A stretch of DNA of 64,000 bases from assembly GCF_001426085.1 (NCBI RefSeq), contig NZ_LMRR01000034.1, positions 224,310-288,309 on the forward strand, given 5' to 3'. The DNA is from Rhodococcus sp. Leaf278 (GTDB taxonomy: Bacteria > Actinomycetota > Actinomycetes > Mycobacteriales > Mycobacteriaceae). Made by a program: the position numbers and the translations under genes. Below are positions 9,232-18,715 of the stretch, piece by piece; positions within the stretch are counted from its first letter, which is position 1, and the number at the start of each line of letters is the position of its first letter. The notes under the pieces were generated by a model. It ran no database searches. It was not told where the DNA came from and worked only from the letters and a program-made list of their open reading frames with translations.

Positions 9232-11717
9232 CGGACCGGTACCTGTGGCAGCGGAAGCAGGGGCAGCGACGGGGTGAACTGCGCGGGTGATTTGGGTGTC
9301 GCGCGGTCCTGCCACGGGTCGACGTAGCCGTTCACCGATGCCTGCATTCGTTCGTCGAGTCCGGCCAGGATGCCGTCACGGTCATCGATCAGCACGCTCT
9401 GTAGTTCTTCGAGGCCGAGGCGCGGAACCCACGCGTACGTTCGCTCGAGCCATTGGGCGTTCTCGCGGTAGTGCTGAATGAACCTGCCTGCCACGGTCAG
9501 AACCTCCTCGGCCCCCGTCACGGTGGCCAGTAGATCGCCCTTGCGGATGTGTGCACCTGCCGCGCCTCCGACGTAGATCTCCCACTTGTCCTCGCCCACC
9601 GAGACGACGCCGAAGTCCTTGCACAGTGCCTCCGAGCAGTTGCGAGGGCAGCCGGCGACCGCAAGCTTCAACTTCGCCGGAGTCTCCAAGCCTTGGAACC
9701 GCTCTTCGAGGGCGATGCCGAGAGCAGTCGAGTCGCCCAGACCGAACCGGCAGAAGTCGCTACCCACACAGGTTTTCACCGTGCGCATGCTCTTGCCGTA
9801 CGCGAAACCCGAGGGCATGTCCAGATCGCCCCACACCTTCGGCAGGTCTTCCTTCTTGATCCCGAGCAGGTCGATGCGTTGTCCACCGGTCACCTTCACC
9901 AGCGGAACGTGGTACTTGTCTGCAACGTCGGCGATCTTGCGCAGCTGATCCGGGGTGGTGACGCCACCCTTCATCTGCGGGACTACCGAGAACGTGCCGT
10001 CCCGTTGGATGTTGGCGTGGACACGATCATTGATGAACAGTGCGCCGCGCTCGTCCACCCAATCCGGACCCCACACGGTGCGCAGCAATGACGCCAACGG
10101 CATCTTGGCGGCGGCATCCTCGAGGCCGTCGGTCGCTAGCGCTGTGAACACCTGCGACACTGCCCGCAGATCCTGCGCTCGGACGGCATCGATCAGTTCC
10201 GGCTTCGTCATCGGGATACACGGCACGTACCAGTCTGCGGTGGGGTCTGCTTCGACGGTGCCACCCGCTGCGCACGCGATGATGTCGTTGACCAACCCCT
10301 TGCACGAGCCGCACCCTTTGCCCGCGCGGGTCTTCGCAGTCACGTCGCCGAGGTTCTTCGCACCCGCGTGCACGCAGGCCACGATGGCACCCTTCGTGAC
10401 GCCGTTGCAGTTGCACACCTGGACGTCGTCGGCCAATTCGGCGGCTCCTGTTGCCGCAGAGGGCGTTCCCATGTCGAAGAGCATGCTGATGCGCTCGTCC
10501 GGCAAGGGCACCTTCTCGTCGAATGCCTGAGTCAGGAAGTTGGCCTTGGAGATGTCTCCGAGCAGAGTGGCACCCACGAGCTTGTTGTTTCGCACGATGA
10601 CCGATTTGTACGTGCCACTGCGCGGCTCGTAGAACTGGACGAATTCGTCGTCGTCGCGCTCGGGGGCGGTGATTCCCATCGACGCGACGTCGACGCCGGC
10701 CACTTTGAGCTTGGTCGTCAGCCGCGATCCGTGGTAGGCCGCAGCCGGATTCGCGCCGGTGAGCACATCGGCCAACACGACGGCCTGCTCCCACAGCGGC
10801 GCGACGAGACCGTAGACCTCACCGCGATGCTGGCAGCATTCACCGACGGCATAGATGGATCCCTCGTCCTCGCAACGCAATTGGTCGTCGACGACGATTC
10901 CTCGTTCGATCACCAAGCCGCCCGCACGGGCGAAATCGACACTGGGCCGGATTCCGGCGGTAACGACCACCATGTCCGCAGCCAGCGAGGTGCCGTCGTT
11001 GAACCCCACTCCGGTGACGACACCGTCCTCGGAACGCAACACCGAGGTGGTTCTCTTCGAGGTGTGCACTCCGACACCGAGCGACTCGATCTTGTTGCGC
11101 AGCACTCGTCCACCGCGTTCGTCGAGCTGTTGGTTCATCAAGTGTCCGGGGGAGTGCACCACGTTCACGACGAGCCCCTGGGTGCGCAGCCCGTATGCGG
11201 CTTCGAGTCCGAGCAGTCCGCCGCCGATGACGACCGCGCAGACGTCATCGCGTGACTGGGCCATCTGCAGCATGCCGTTCGTGTCCGCGATGGTCCGGAA
11301 ACCGAACACGCCACGGGCCAATCTGCCGTCGGATTCTCGGAGACCGTCCATGTTCGGGAAGAACGTGTTGCTTCCCGTGGCGATGATCAGCACGTCGTAG
11401 TCGACGGACCGACCGCTCTCGCACACAACGGTCTTGGAGAATCGATCCAACGACACGGCACGATCGCCTACGTAAAGCGTCACGCCGTTGTCGCTGTACC
11501 AACTCATGGGATTGAGAATCAGATCCTCGTCGTCGACGGTTGCCTCACCGGACAGCACGTGCGAGAGCATGATTCGGTTGTAGTTGCCGTACGGCTCGTC
11601 GCCGATCATCGTGATCTCGAACAACGAGCTGCCGCCACGCTGGAGAATCTGCTCGACCGTTCTGGCACCGGCCATTCCGTTGCCGACCACCAGCAGCCGC
11701 TGCTTGCCCGCAGTCAT
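9228..11717 (-). CDS. nirB: Assimilatory nitrite reductase large subunit (NAD(P)H)
   Basis: An 829-residue flavo-siroheme enzyme. From the N-terminus: an FAD/NAD(P)-binding reductase region (LLVVGNGMAGARTVEQIL; second Rossmann motif VIGGGLLGLEAAYGL), a BFD-like [2Fe-2S] module (CNCNGVTKGAI ... GKGCGSCKG, around residues 430-470), ferredoxin-like nitrite/sulfite reductase half-domains, and the siroheme/[4Fe-4S] cysteines CVGSDFCRFG and CPRNCSEALC near 650-695. It reduces nitrite to ammonium with electrons from NAD(P)H. The ATG at 11717 overlaps the upstream stop by one base (TGATG) and the 3' end overlaps nirD, so the three genes form one operon. Length is typical of actinobacterial NirB. Confidence 0.96.
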   Translation of the reverse strand: MTAGKQRLLVVGNGMAGARTVEQILQRGGSSLFEITMIGDEPYGNYNRIMLSHVLSGEATVDDEDLILNPMSWYSDNGVTLYVGDRAVSLDRFSKTVVCESGRSVDYDVLIIATGSNTFFPNMDGLRESDGRLARGVFGFRTIADTNGMLQMAQSRDDVCAVVIGGGLLGLEAAYGLRTQGLVVNVVHSPGHLMNQQLDERGGRVLRNKIESLGVGVHTSKRTTSVLRSEDGVVTGVGFNDGTSLAADMVVVTAGIRPSVDFARAGGLVIERGIVVDDQLRCEDEGSIYAVGECCQHRGEVYGLVAPLWEQAVVLADVLTGANPAAAYHGSRLTTKLKVAGVDVASMGITAPERDDDEFVQFYEPRSGTYKSVIVRNNKLVGATLLGDISKANFLTQAFDEKVPLPDERISMLFDMGTPSAATGAAELADDVQVCNCNGVTKGAIVACVHAGAKNLGDVTAKTRAGKGCGSCKGLVNDIIACAAGGTVEADPTADWYVPCIPMTKPELIDAVRAQDLRAVSQVFTALATDGLEDAAAKMPLASLLRTVWGPDWVDERGALFINDRVHANIQRDGTFSVVPQMKGGVTTPDQLRKIADVADKYHVPLVKVTGGQRIDLLGIKKEDLPKVWGDLDMPSGFAYGKSMRTVKTCVGSDFCRFGLGDSTALGIALEERFQGLETPAKLKLAVAGCPRNCSEALCKDFGVVSVGEDKWEIYVGGAAGAHIRKGDLLATVTGAEEVLTVAGRFIQHYRENAQWLERTYAWVPRLGLEELQSVLIDDRDGILAGLDERMQASVNGYVDPWQDRATPKSPAQFTPSLPLLPLPQVPVR

Positions 11718-12064
11718 CAGACGAGCACCAGACCGAAATCGACGACGACCTCTCCGGTGGTTCCGGCCGGGGCAGCGACGACCAACTCGAGAACCGTGTC
11801 CGGATCGACGTCCTCGACCACGCGGAGGGGGATGTTGACCCCGCTCTTGGCTCCCATCGGGAAGATGCGCATCGGGCTGCCGTCACGCAGCAGAGTCACG
11901 ACCACGAGTTCGTCGCTGGAGTTTCCACCGCGGAAGTACAGCGGTTGGGCAGTCACACCCTCGGGCACGACGAAACTCAGGCTGGGATCGATCAACTCGG
12001 GCTTGTCCAGGCCGTTGCCGGAGAAGGAGAAGACGCCTTGCAGAAATCGTGGGGTGCTGGCCAT
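11717..12064 (-). CDS. Conserved hypothetical protein leading the nirBD operon
   Basis: A small protein (115 residues from the ATG at 12064; 126 from a GTG at 12097) with no recognised catalytic motif, signal peptide or membrane segment. It is rich in beta-prone hydrophobic stretches (SLSFVVPEGV, ELVVVTLLRD, TGEVVVDFGLVLV), suggesting a compact beta-sandwich. Its stop codon overlaps the nirB start, so translation is probably coupled and a role in nitrite assimilation or its assembly is plausible by context only. The start is uncertain: a TAACGT element at 12108-12113 (minus) sits 10 bases before the GTG at 12097. Confidence 0.7.
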   Translation of the reverse strand: MASTPRFLQGVFSFSGNGLDKPELIDPSLSFVVPEGVTAQPLYFRGGNSSDELVVVTLLRDGSPMRIFPMGAKSGVNIPLRVVEDVDPDTVLELVVAAPAGTTGEVVVDFGLVLV

Positions 12065-12084
12065 ACCCACGAGGTTCCGGTGTC

Positions 12085-12110
12085 GCGGTGACGCCACCGC
12101 TGCGGTGACG
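12085..12110. repeat. Direct repeat pair upstream of the nir operon
   Basis: GCGGTGACG occurs at 12085-12093 and again at 12102-12110, 17 bases apart start to start, between nirBD and the PAC2 gene and over the probable nir promoter. The arrangement could be a tandem regulator half-site on one DNA face, but it does not match the GlnR consensus I know. Confidence 0.4.
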
Positions 12111-12165
12111 TTACGTCGGCATCAGAAAGACCTCACCGGGCCCCGGTCGATCGTGTGCGCTCTGC

Positions 12166-13191
12166 TCAGAGCCCGAAGTTCCCCGGGCCCCGACGCCTGA
12201 GGTATTTCTCGAACTCGGCTGCGATGGCGTCGCCGTCGATCTTCGCGATCGCGTCGGACATGTCCACCTCGGCATCGCCACGCTCTTCGAGGCTGCGCAC
12301 GTATTCGCTGATCTCCTCGTCCTCTTTGGTCATCTCGTTGACCGCTTCTTCCCACTCCTCGGCCTGGGTGGGCAGTTCGCCGAGCGGTACTTCGATGTCG
12401 AGCACGTCCTCGACCCGTTGAAGCAACGCAACGGTGGCCTTGGGATTCGGCGGTTGTGAGACGTAGTGGGGCAAGGCCGCCCAGAACGACACCGCGGGGA
12501 CGCCGGCCTTGACGCACTCGTCCTGCAACACGCCGGTGATTCCGGTCGGGCCCTCGTACCGGGTCTGTTCGAGATTGAACTGTTCGGCCGACTCGGTGCT
12601 GTAGGCAGTGCCCGTGACCGGAACGGGCCTGGTGTGCGGGGTGTCGGCCAGCAGTGCCCCGAGGATCACGACGGTCTCGACCCCCAGCTGTTCGACGAAT
12701 TCGAGGAGATCGTCGCAGAAGCTGCGCCACCGCATGTTCGGCTCGATACCGCGCAGCAGCACCACATCTCGTTCGCTCCCGGGAGGCGAACACACCGACA
12801 GCCGGGTAGACGGCCACTCGATCTCACGGGTGACGCCATCGACCTGCCGAACCGTCGGCCTGTTGACCTGGTAGTCGTAGTAGTCCTCCGAGTCCAGCTC
12901 GGCAAGAGGACTGGCATCCCAGATCAGCTCCAGGTGCTCGACGGCACCGCTCGCCGCGTCGCCCGCGTCGTTCCAGCCCTCGAAAGCCGCAACCAGGATG
13001 GGCGAGCGCAATTCGGGAATGTCCTCGTCGAGATCGTCGAGGTCGTCGACATCTGTGGCGTTGGCCACAGCGTCGTGTACGGCCTCGATCAACGCTGCGT
13101 CGAGAGGCACAGCCGAGTCGGCATCCGGAATGTCCGCTTTTTCGGTACCGTCGTCGTTCGGGGACTGGCCATCGAGGTTTCGGGGACTCAC
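12166..13191 (-). CDS. PAC2 family protein
   Basis: A 341-residue protein of the PAC2 (proteasome assembly chaperone 2-like) family, the positional equivalent of Rv2125. The core begins with LVAAFEGWNDAGDAASGAVEHL, typical of actinobacterial PAC2 proteins, and ends in a charged helical tail. The N-terminal 50 residues are acidic and low-complexity (DVDDLDDLDEDI). The biochemical function of bacterial members is not established; proximity to the proteasome locus is shared with mycobacteria but does not prove a link. The start is set to the GTG at 13191 because a TAGGCT -10 element lies 6 bases upstream; a second GTG is one codon earlier. Confidence 0.88.
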   Translation of the reverse strand: MSPRNLDGQSPNDDGTEKADIPDADSAVPLDAALIEAVHDAVANATDVDDLDDLDEDIPELRSPILVAAFEGWNDAGDAASGAVEHLELIWDASPLAELDSEDYYDYQVNRPTVRQVDGVTREIEWPSTRLSVCSPPGSERDVVLLRGIEPNMRWRSFCDDLLEFVEQLGVETVVILGALLADTPHTRPVPVTGTAYSTESAEQFNLEQTRYEGPTGITGVLQDECVKAGVPAVSFWAALPHYVSQPPNPKATVALLQRVEDVLDIEVPLGELPTQAEEWEEAVNEMTKEDEEISEYVRSLEERGDAEVDMSDAIAKIDGDAIAAEFEKYLRRRGPGNFGL

Positions 13192-13197
13192 CACGAC

Positions 13198-13235
13198 AGC
13201 CTACGACCCGGCGGAACTCCGGTGCCCACTACTCT
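13198..13235. promoter_or_regulatory. Divergent leaderless promoters for the PAC2 gene and metH
   Basis: TAGGCT on the minus strand (13198-13203) lies 6 bases from the PAC2 GTG, and TACTCT on the plus strand (13230-13235) lies 6 bases from the metH ATG at 13242. The two -10 elements are only 26 bases apart, so the two polymerases compete for the same 50-bp region. No cobalamin riboswitch fits in front of metH. Confidence 0.5.
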
Positions 13236-13241
13236 GTAGTG

Positions 13242-16200
13242 ATGTCCGATCAACACAAGCCCGGTCTGCTCGATGCCATTTCACGGCGCGTTGTGATCGG
13301 CGACGGAGCGATGGGCACGATGCTCCAGGACGCCGACCTGACTCTCGACGACTTTCTCGGTCTCGAAGGATGCAACGAAATCCTGAATGCCACCAGGCCA
13401 GACGTGCTGCGTGAGATCCACCGTGAGTATTTCGCGGCCGGTGCGGACGCCGTCGAAACGAACACGTTCGGATGCAATCTGCCCAACCTGGCCGACTACG
13501 ACATCGAGGATCGAATCCGCGAGTTGGCCGAGAAAGGCACTCGGCTCGCACGTGAGACCGCTGACGAGATGGGTCCCGGCCGCGACGGAATGGACCGATA
13601 CGTCCTGGGTTCGATGGGTCCCGGCACCAAGCTCCCCACACTCGGGCACGCACCGTTCGCCCGCCTGCGCGACGCGTACACCGAAGCCGCGTTGGGAATG
13701 ATCGACGGCGGTGCCGATGCCATTCTGGTGGAGACCTGCCAGGACTTGCTTCAGGTCAAGGCCGCCATCATCGGCAGCCAACACGCGATGGACAGGCTCG
13801 GCGTCCGCATTCCGATCATCACCCATGTGACGGTCGAGACGACGGGTTCGATGCTCGTCGGCAGCGAGATCGGTGCAGCACTGACTGCGCTGGAACCACT
13901 CGGTATCGACATGATCGGTCTCAACTGCGCCACCGGTCCGGCCGAGATGAGCGAGCACCTGCGCCACCTGTCCAAGCACTCGCGGCTTCCGGTGTCGGTG
14001 ATGCCCAATGCCGGTCTTCCGACGCTGGGTGCAAAGGGCGCGGAGTACCCGCTGACCGCCCCCGAACTGGCCACGGCCCTGAGCGGTTTCGTCAGCGAGT
14101 ACGGCTTGGCTCTGGTCGGCGGTTGCTGCGGCACCACTCCGGAGCACATCCGTCAGGTCGCCGACATGGTGCACGGAGCCACGAAGCTCGAGCGTCTGCC
14201 CGCTCCCGAGCCGGGTGTCTCCTCGCTGTACACCGCCGTTCCGTTCGAGCAGGACGCCAGCATCCTGATGATCGGTGAGCGCACCAACTCCAACGGGTCC
14301 AAGGCATTCCGCGACGCGATGCTGGCCGAGGACTACGAGAAGTGCCTCGACATCGCCAAGGATCAGACGCGCGACGGCGCACACATGTTGGATCTCAACG
14401 TCGACTACGTCGGCCGCGACGGTGCCGCCGACATGGCCGCACTCGCAAGCAGATTGGCGACCGCGTCGACGCTCCCGATCATGCTCGACTCCACCGAACC
14501 GGCCGTACTCGAAGCCGGTCTCGAGCACCTCGGCGGCCGTAGCGCCGTCAACTCGGTCAACTACGAGGACGGCGACGGCCCGGATTCGCGGTTCCAGAAG
14601 ATCATGCGTCTGGTCAAGGAGCACGGTGCCGCCGTCGTCGCCCTGACCATCGACGAGGAGGGACAGGCCCGAACGGCCGAATGGAAGGTGCGAGTCGCAG
14701 ATCGACTGATCACCGACATCACCGAGAACTGGGGCCTGCGGCACGAGGACATCATCGTCGACACCCTCACCTTCCCGATTTCCACCGGCCAGGAGGAGGT
14801 TCGACGCGACGGCATCGAAACCATCGAGGCGATCCGGCAGCTCAAGGAGAAGTACCCGAAGGTGCACACCACCCTCGGGTTGTCGAACATCTCGTTCGGT
14901 CTCAATCCCGCTGCGCGCCAGGTGCTGAACTCGGTCTTCCTGCACGAGTGCACCCAGGCAGGCCTCGACACCGCGATCGTGCACGCGTCGAAGATCCTGC
15001 CGATGAACAAGATTCCCGACGAGCAGCGCGAAACCGCTCTGGATCTGGTGTACGACCGTCGTAGTGAAGGCTACGACCCACTGCAGAAGCTGATGCAGCT
15101 GTTCGAGGGTGTCTCGGCAGCCTCGGCCCGAGAATCCCGCGCCGAGGAATTGGGTCGTCTGCCGCTGTTCGAGCGACTCGAACGGCGCATCGTCGACGGA
15201 GAACGCAACGGCCTCGACACCGATCTCGACTCCGCGATGACCGAAAAGCCACCGCTGGAGATCATCAACGAGACGTTGCTCTCGGGCATGAAGACCGTGG
15301 GAGAGCTGTTCGGTTCCGGCCAGATGCAGCTGCCGTTCGTGCTTGCCTCGGCCGAGGTGATGAAGGCCGCTGTGGCGTACCTGGAACCGCACATGGAAGC
15401 GACCGACGACGACGGCAAGGGCCGCATCGTGCTCGGTACCGTCAAGGGTGATGTGCACGACATCGGCAAGAATCTCGTCGACATCATCCTGAGCAACAAC
15501 GGCTACGAGGTCGTCAATCTCGGTATCAAGCAACCGATTTCGACCATTCTGGAAGCAGCGATAGACAAGCGTGCCGATGTGATCGGCATGTCCGGACTGC
15601 TGGTGAAGTCCACTGTTGTCATGAAGGACAACCTGATCGAACTCAACTCGAGGGGCGTCGCCGAACAATTCCCGGTGCTGTTGGGCGGAGCGGCTCTGAC
15701 GCGGTCGTATGTCGAGAACGATCTACAGGACGTCTACGAGGGTGACGTGCACTATGCGCGTGACGCTTTCGAGGGACTGCGGCTGATGGACACCATCATG
15801 ACCACCAAGCGAGGCGGCGGTCCGGCTCCGGACAGTCCCGAGGCACTGGCCGCGAAGGCCAAGACGGCCGAGCGCAAGGAACGCCACGAGCGGTCCAAGC
15901 GCATCGCCGAGAAGCGTAAGGCCGAGGAGGCTCCGGTCGTCGTGCCCGAGCGATCCGATGTCGCGGCCGATATCGACATTCCGGTTCCGCCGTTCTGGGG
16001 TACTCGCATCGTCCGAGGCGTGTCCCTGGCCGACTACTCGGGTCTGCTCGACGAGCGCGCCCTGTTCCTCGGACAGTGGGGTCTGCGCGGTGCCCGCAAG
16101 GGTGAAGGTGCCACCTACGAGGACCTGGTCGAATCGGAAGGTAAACCGCGCCTGCGGTATTGGCTGGATCGTCTGAGCACCGACGGCATACTCGCGCACG

Positions 16201-16811
16201 CCGCACTGGTGTACGGGTACTTCCCGGCGGTCTCCGAGGGGGACGACGTCGTCGTGCTCACCGAGCCCGAACCCGATGCACCCGAACGTTTCCGCTTCAC
16301 GTTCCCGCGTCAGCACCGCGACCGGTTCCTGTGCATTTCGGACTTCGTTCGGTCCCGTTCGGCTGCACGAGAATCCGGTCAGGTCGATGTGCTGCCGATG
16401 AACCTGGTGACCATGGGCCAGCCCATCGCCGACTTCGCGAACGAGCTGTTCGCTGCCGACTCGTACCGCGACTATCTCGAGGTACACGGAATCGGTGTCC
16501 AGCTCACCGAGGCGTTGGCCGAATACTGGCATCGCCGAGTGCGCGAGGAACTGAAACTGTCCGACGGCAAGTCGGTCGCTGCGGAGGATCCCACCGAGGC
16601 CGAGGGGTACTTCAAACTCGAATACCGAGGTGCGCGTTACTCGTTCGGCTACGGAGCATGTCCCGATCTGGAGGACCGGATCAAGCTCGCTGCCCTGCTC
16701 GAGCCCGAGAGGATCGGCGTGAAGCTCTCCGAGGAGCTGCAGCTCCACCCCGAACAGTCGACCGATGCGTTCGTACTTCATCACCCGGAGGCCAAGTACT
16801 TCAATGTCTAG
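13242..16811 (+). CDS. metH: Cobalamin-dependent methionine synthase
   Basis: A full-length MetH of about 1189 residues. Domain order: homocysteine-binding barrel (1-320, with Zn ligands in LNCATGP and VGGCCGTTPEH), methyltetrahydrofolate pterin-binding barrel (about 345-600, starting LMIGERTNSNGSKAF), cobalamin cap and binding domains (about 640-870; the His ligand is in GDVHDIGKN, near residue 739), and the C-terminal SAM-binding reactivation domain (about 900-1180). It transfers the methyl group from CH3-THF to homocysteine through methylcobalamin. The ATG at 13242 is preferred over the GTG one codon earlier because of the -10 spacing. The 3' end overlaps the HAD gene by 8 bases. Confidence 0.97.
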   Translation: MSDQHKPGLLDAISRRVVIGDGAMGTMLQDADLTLDDFLGLEGCNEILNATRPDVLREIHREYFAAGADAVETNTFGCNLPNLADYDIEDRIRELAEKGTRLARETADEMGPGRDGMDRYVLGSMGPGTKLPTLGHAPFARLRDAYTEAALGMIDGGADAILVETCQDLLQVKAAIIGSQHAMDRLGVRIPIITHVTVETTGSMLVGSEIGAALTALEPLGIDMIGLNCATGPAEMSEHLRHLSKHSRLPVSVMPNAGLPTLGAKGAEYPLTAPELATALSGFVSEYGLALVGGCCGTTPEHIRQVADMVHGATKLERLPAPEPGVSSLYTAVPFEQDASILMIGERTNSNGSKAFRDAMLAEDYEKCLDIAKDQTRDGAHMLDLNVDYVGRDGAADMAALASRLATASTLPIMLDSTEPAVLEAGLEHLGGRSAVNSVNYEDGDGPDSRFQKIMRLVKEHGAAVVALTIDEEGQARTAEWKVRVADRLITDITENWGLRHEDIIVDTLTFPISTGQEEVRRDGIETIEAIRQLKEKYPKVHTTLGLSNISFGLNPAARQVLNSVFLHECTQAGLDTAIVHASKILPMNKIPDEQRETALDLVYDRRSEGYDPLQKLMQLFEGVSAASARESRAEELGRLPLFERLERRIVDGERNGLDTDLDSAMTEKPPLEIINETLLSGMKTVGELFGSGQMQLPFVLASAEVMKAAVAYLEPHMEATDDDGKGRIVLGTVKGDVHDIGKNLVDIILSNNGYEVVNLGIKQPISTILEAAIDKRADVIGMSGLLVKSTVVMKDNLIELNSRGVAEQFPVLLGGAALTRSYVENDLQDVYEGDVHYARDAFEGLRLMDTIMTTKRGGGPAPDSPEALAAKAKTAERKERHERSKRIAEKRKAEEAPVVVPERSDVAADIDIPVPPFWGTRIVRGVSLADYSGLLDERALFLGQWGLRGARKGEGATYEDLVESEGKPRLRYWLDRLSTDGILAHAALVYGYFPAVSEGDDVVVLTEPEPDAPERFRFTFPRQHRDRFLCISDFVRSRSAARESGQVDVLPMNLVTMGQPIADFANELFAADSYRDYLEVHGIGVQLTEALAEYWHRRVREELKLSDGKSVAAEDPTEAEGYFKLEYRGARYSFGYGACPDLEDRIKLAALLEPERIGVKLSEELQLHPEQSTDAFVLHHPEAKYFNV

Positions 16812-17472
16812 AACCCACCTGCAGGGCGTCCTGTGGGACATGGACGGCACACTGCTCGATTCCGAGAAGATCTGGGACGTCGCCATCGGTGAGTACTCAC
16901 GAAATCTCGGGACGGAACTGAGCGCAGAAGTGCGCGAGAGCACCCTCGGCAATTCCATGCGCGACGCTCTGAGCAAGGTACTGGCCAACGCCTCGGTCGA
17001 GGTCACCGACGAGCACCTGGCTCAGGGTCGCGAGTGGCTGACGGCCCGTGTCGGAGACCTGTTCGCCGAGGGCATTCCCTGGCGGCCCGGTGCCAAGGAT
17101 GCGCTCGCTCTGGTGCGCGAGATGGGTCTGTCCACCGGGCTCGTCACCAACACCGAGCGTGGCCTGGTCGAGCGAGCCCTGGACACATTGGGCCGCGAAT
17201 ATTTCGACATCACGGTCACCGGCGACGAGGTAGAGGCCGGCAAACCGCATCCGGCACCGTACCTACGCGGTGCGGCACTGCTCGGAATGGACGCCGGATC
17301 CTGCCTCGCGGTCGAGGACTCGCCCACGGGCTCACTGTCCGCGCACACTGCAGGATGTCCGGTGCTGGTGGTTCCCTCCGAGATCGCCGTGCCGCCGGCT
17401 CCTGGGTACACCATTCGTGACGGCCTTGTCGGTCTCACAGCCGAGGACGTCCGGCGAGCCTGGGCAGCCTGA
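16804..17472 (+). CDS. HAD-superfamily hydrolase (beta-phosphoglucomutase-like)
   Basis: A 222-residue haloacid dehalogenase-type phosphatase. Motif I is [10 protein letters not shown] near the N-terminus, motif II lies in GLVTNTE, motif III Lys in VEAGKPHP and motif IV acidic residues in [10 protein letters not shown], all in the expected order. The substrate cannot be told from the sequence; related proteins act on small phosphorylated sugars or nucleotides. The ATG at 16804 lies inside the metH stop region, so translation is probably coupled to metH; an upstream in-frame ATG at 16765 would lie in the metH coding sequence. Confidence 0.88.
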   Translation: MSRTHLQGVLWDMDGTLLDSEKIWDVAIGEYSRNLGTELSAEVRESTLGNSMRDALSKVLANASVEVTDEHLAQGREWLTARVGDLFAEGIPWRPGAKDALALVREMGLSTGLVTNTERGLVERALDTLGREYFDITVTGDEVEAGKPHPAPYLRGAALLGMDAGSCLAVEDSPTGSLSAHTAGCPVLVVPSEIAVPPAPGYTIRDGLVGLTAEDVRRAWAA

Positions 17473-17530
17473 CTCCTCGAATCTCGACCGAATGATTCCG
17501 CTGGATACCGACGTGAAAGAATACGAATCC

Positions 17531-17794
17531 GTGAAGACTTTCGATTCCCTGTTCGCCGAGCTCACCGACCGTGCGAAGACCCGCCCGGAGGGGTCGGGCA
17601 CCGTCGCAGCGTTGGATGCGGGAGTTCATTTTCAGGGCAAGAAGGTTCTCGAAGAAGCGGGCGAGGTGTGGATCGCGGCCGAGCACGAAAGCGACGCGGC
17701 GCTCGCCGAGGAAATCTCGCAGCTGTTGTACTGGGTTCAGGTGATGATGGTGGGCAGGGGCATCGAGCTCGAGGACGTCTACCGACATCTGTGA
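17531..17794 (+). CDS. hisE: Phosphoribosyl-ATP pyrophosphatase
   Basis: An 87-residue MazG-like pyrophosphohydrolase for the second step of histidine synthesis, PR-ATP to PR-AMP plus PPi. The helical core carries the metal-binding acidic pattern [19 protein letters not shown] followed by EEISQLLYW, typical of HisE. The start is taken at the GTG at 17531 ([11 protein letters not shown]), which aligns with the M. tuberculosis protein as I recall it and has GAAAGA about 10 bases upstream; GTG 17513 or ATG 17492 would extend it. It lies 49 bases before hisG, and both probably share a transcript with metH. Confidence 0.93.
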   Translation: MKTFDSLFAELTDRAKTRPEGSGTVAALDAGVHFQGKKVLEEAGEVWIAAEHESDAALAEEISQLLYWVQVMMVGRGIELEDVYRHL

Positions 17795-17843
17795 GTCGAG
17801 GATCCGCACGTCTCCCACGAACTCACCGACGAAGGAAAATTCC

Positions 17844-18695
17844 ATGCTGCGCGTAGCCGTACCCAACAAGGGCGCACTCTCCGAGTCCGCCGCAGAGATT
17901 CTCAGCGAGGCCGGCTATCGACGCCGAAGCGACTCGAAGGACTTGACGGTTCTCGATCCGGCCAACGGTGTCGAGTTCTTCTTCCTCCGACCCAAGGACA
18001 TCGCGATCTACGTCGGATCCGGCCAGTTGGATCTGGGCATCACGGGCCGCGACCTGGCCCTCGATTCGGGTGCTGCCGTCGAGGAGCGCCTGGCGCTCGG
18101 CTTCGGCCGCTCGACGTTCCGCTACGCAGCGCCCGCGGGTAAGGAGTGGGCACCCGAGGACCTGGGCGGACTACGCATCGCCACGTCGTACCCCAATCTG
18201 GTGCGCGCGGACTTGGCCCAGCGTGGGTTGGAGGCCACGGTCATCCGCCTCGACGGTGCCGTCGAGATCTCCATCCAGCTCGGGGTCGCGGACGCGATTG
18301 CCGACGTCGTCGAATCGGGCAGATCACTGCGCCAGAACAACCTCGTGGCCTTCGGCGAATCGCTCTGCGATTCGGAGGGCGTCCTCATCGAACGGGCAGG
18401 TGCCCCGGGTACCGATTCCGCACGTAAGCAGCTCATCGCCCGCGTGCAGGGCGTTGTCTTCGCCCAGCAGTACCTGATGCTCGATTACGACTGCCCCAAG
18501 TCGATCCTCGACGAGGCCGTCAAGATCACCCCGGGAATCGAGTCGCCGACCTTGGCGCCGATGGTCGACGACAACTGGGTTGCCGTGCGCGCCATGGTTT
18601 CTCGCAAAGTCCACAACAACGTCATGGACGAGCTCGCCGAGTTGGGAGCGAAAGCTATTCTCGCGTCCGACATCAGGTCGTGCCGCGCGTTCTAG
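17844..18695 (+). CDS. hisG: ATP phosphoribosyltransferase, long form
   Basis: A 283-residue long-form HisG, first enzyme of histidine biosynthesis (ATP + PRPP to PR-ATP). The N-terminus [14 protein letters not shown] and the [11 protein letters not shown] segment mark the catalytic periplasmic-binding-protein-like fold. The PRPP loop region [12 protein letters not shown] is present. The C-terminal 75 residues form the ACT-like regulatory domain for histidine feedback. The ATG at 17844 has GAAGGA 8 bases upstream. It ends 20 bases before the stop of the convergent thioesterase gene. Confidence 0.97.
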   Translation: MLRVAVPNKGALSESAAEILSEAGYRRRSDSKDLTVLDPANGVEFFFLRPKDIAIYVGSGQLDLGITGRDLALDSGAAVEERLALGFGRSTFRYAAPAGKEWAPEDLGGLRIATSYPNLVRADLAQRGLEATVIRLDGAVEISIQLGVADAIADVVESGRSLRQNNLVAFGESLCDSEGVLIERAGAPGTDSARKQLIARVQGVVFAQQYLMLDYDCPKSILDEAVKITPGIESPTLAPMVDDNWVAVRAMVSRKVHNNVMDELAELGAKAILASDIRSCRAF

Positions 18696-18715
18696 ATCCG
18701 GATCGGTGGCTGCCG

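Noticed and set aside
12064..12120. GlnR box upstream of nirBD
   Set aside because: GTAAC-like words occur, but the spacing and GAAAC half-site are missing; only the 9-bp direct repeat is reported.
13281..15668. A 795-codon open frame on the minus strand opposite metH
   Set aside because: It lies wholly antisense to a gene with every MetH motif, has no family features and reflects GC-rich third positions.
15723..17006. A 427-codon minus-strand frame over metH and the HAD gene
   Set aside because: It is antisense to two genes with intact catalytic motifs and has no ribosome-binding site or homologue that I recognise.
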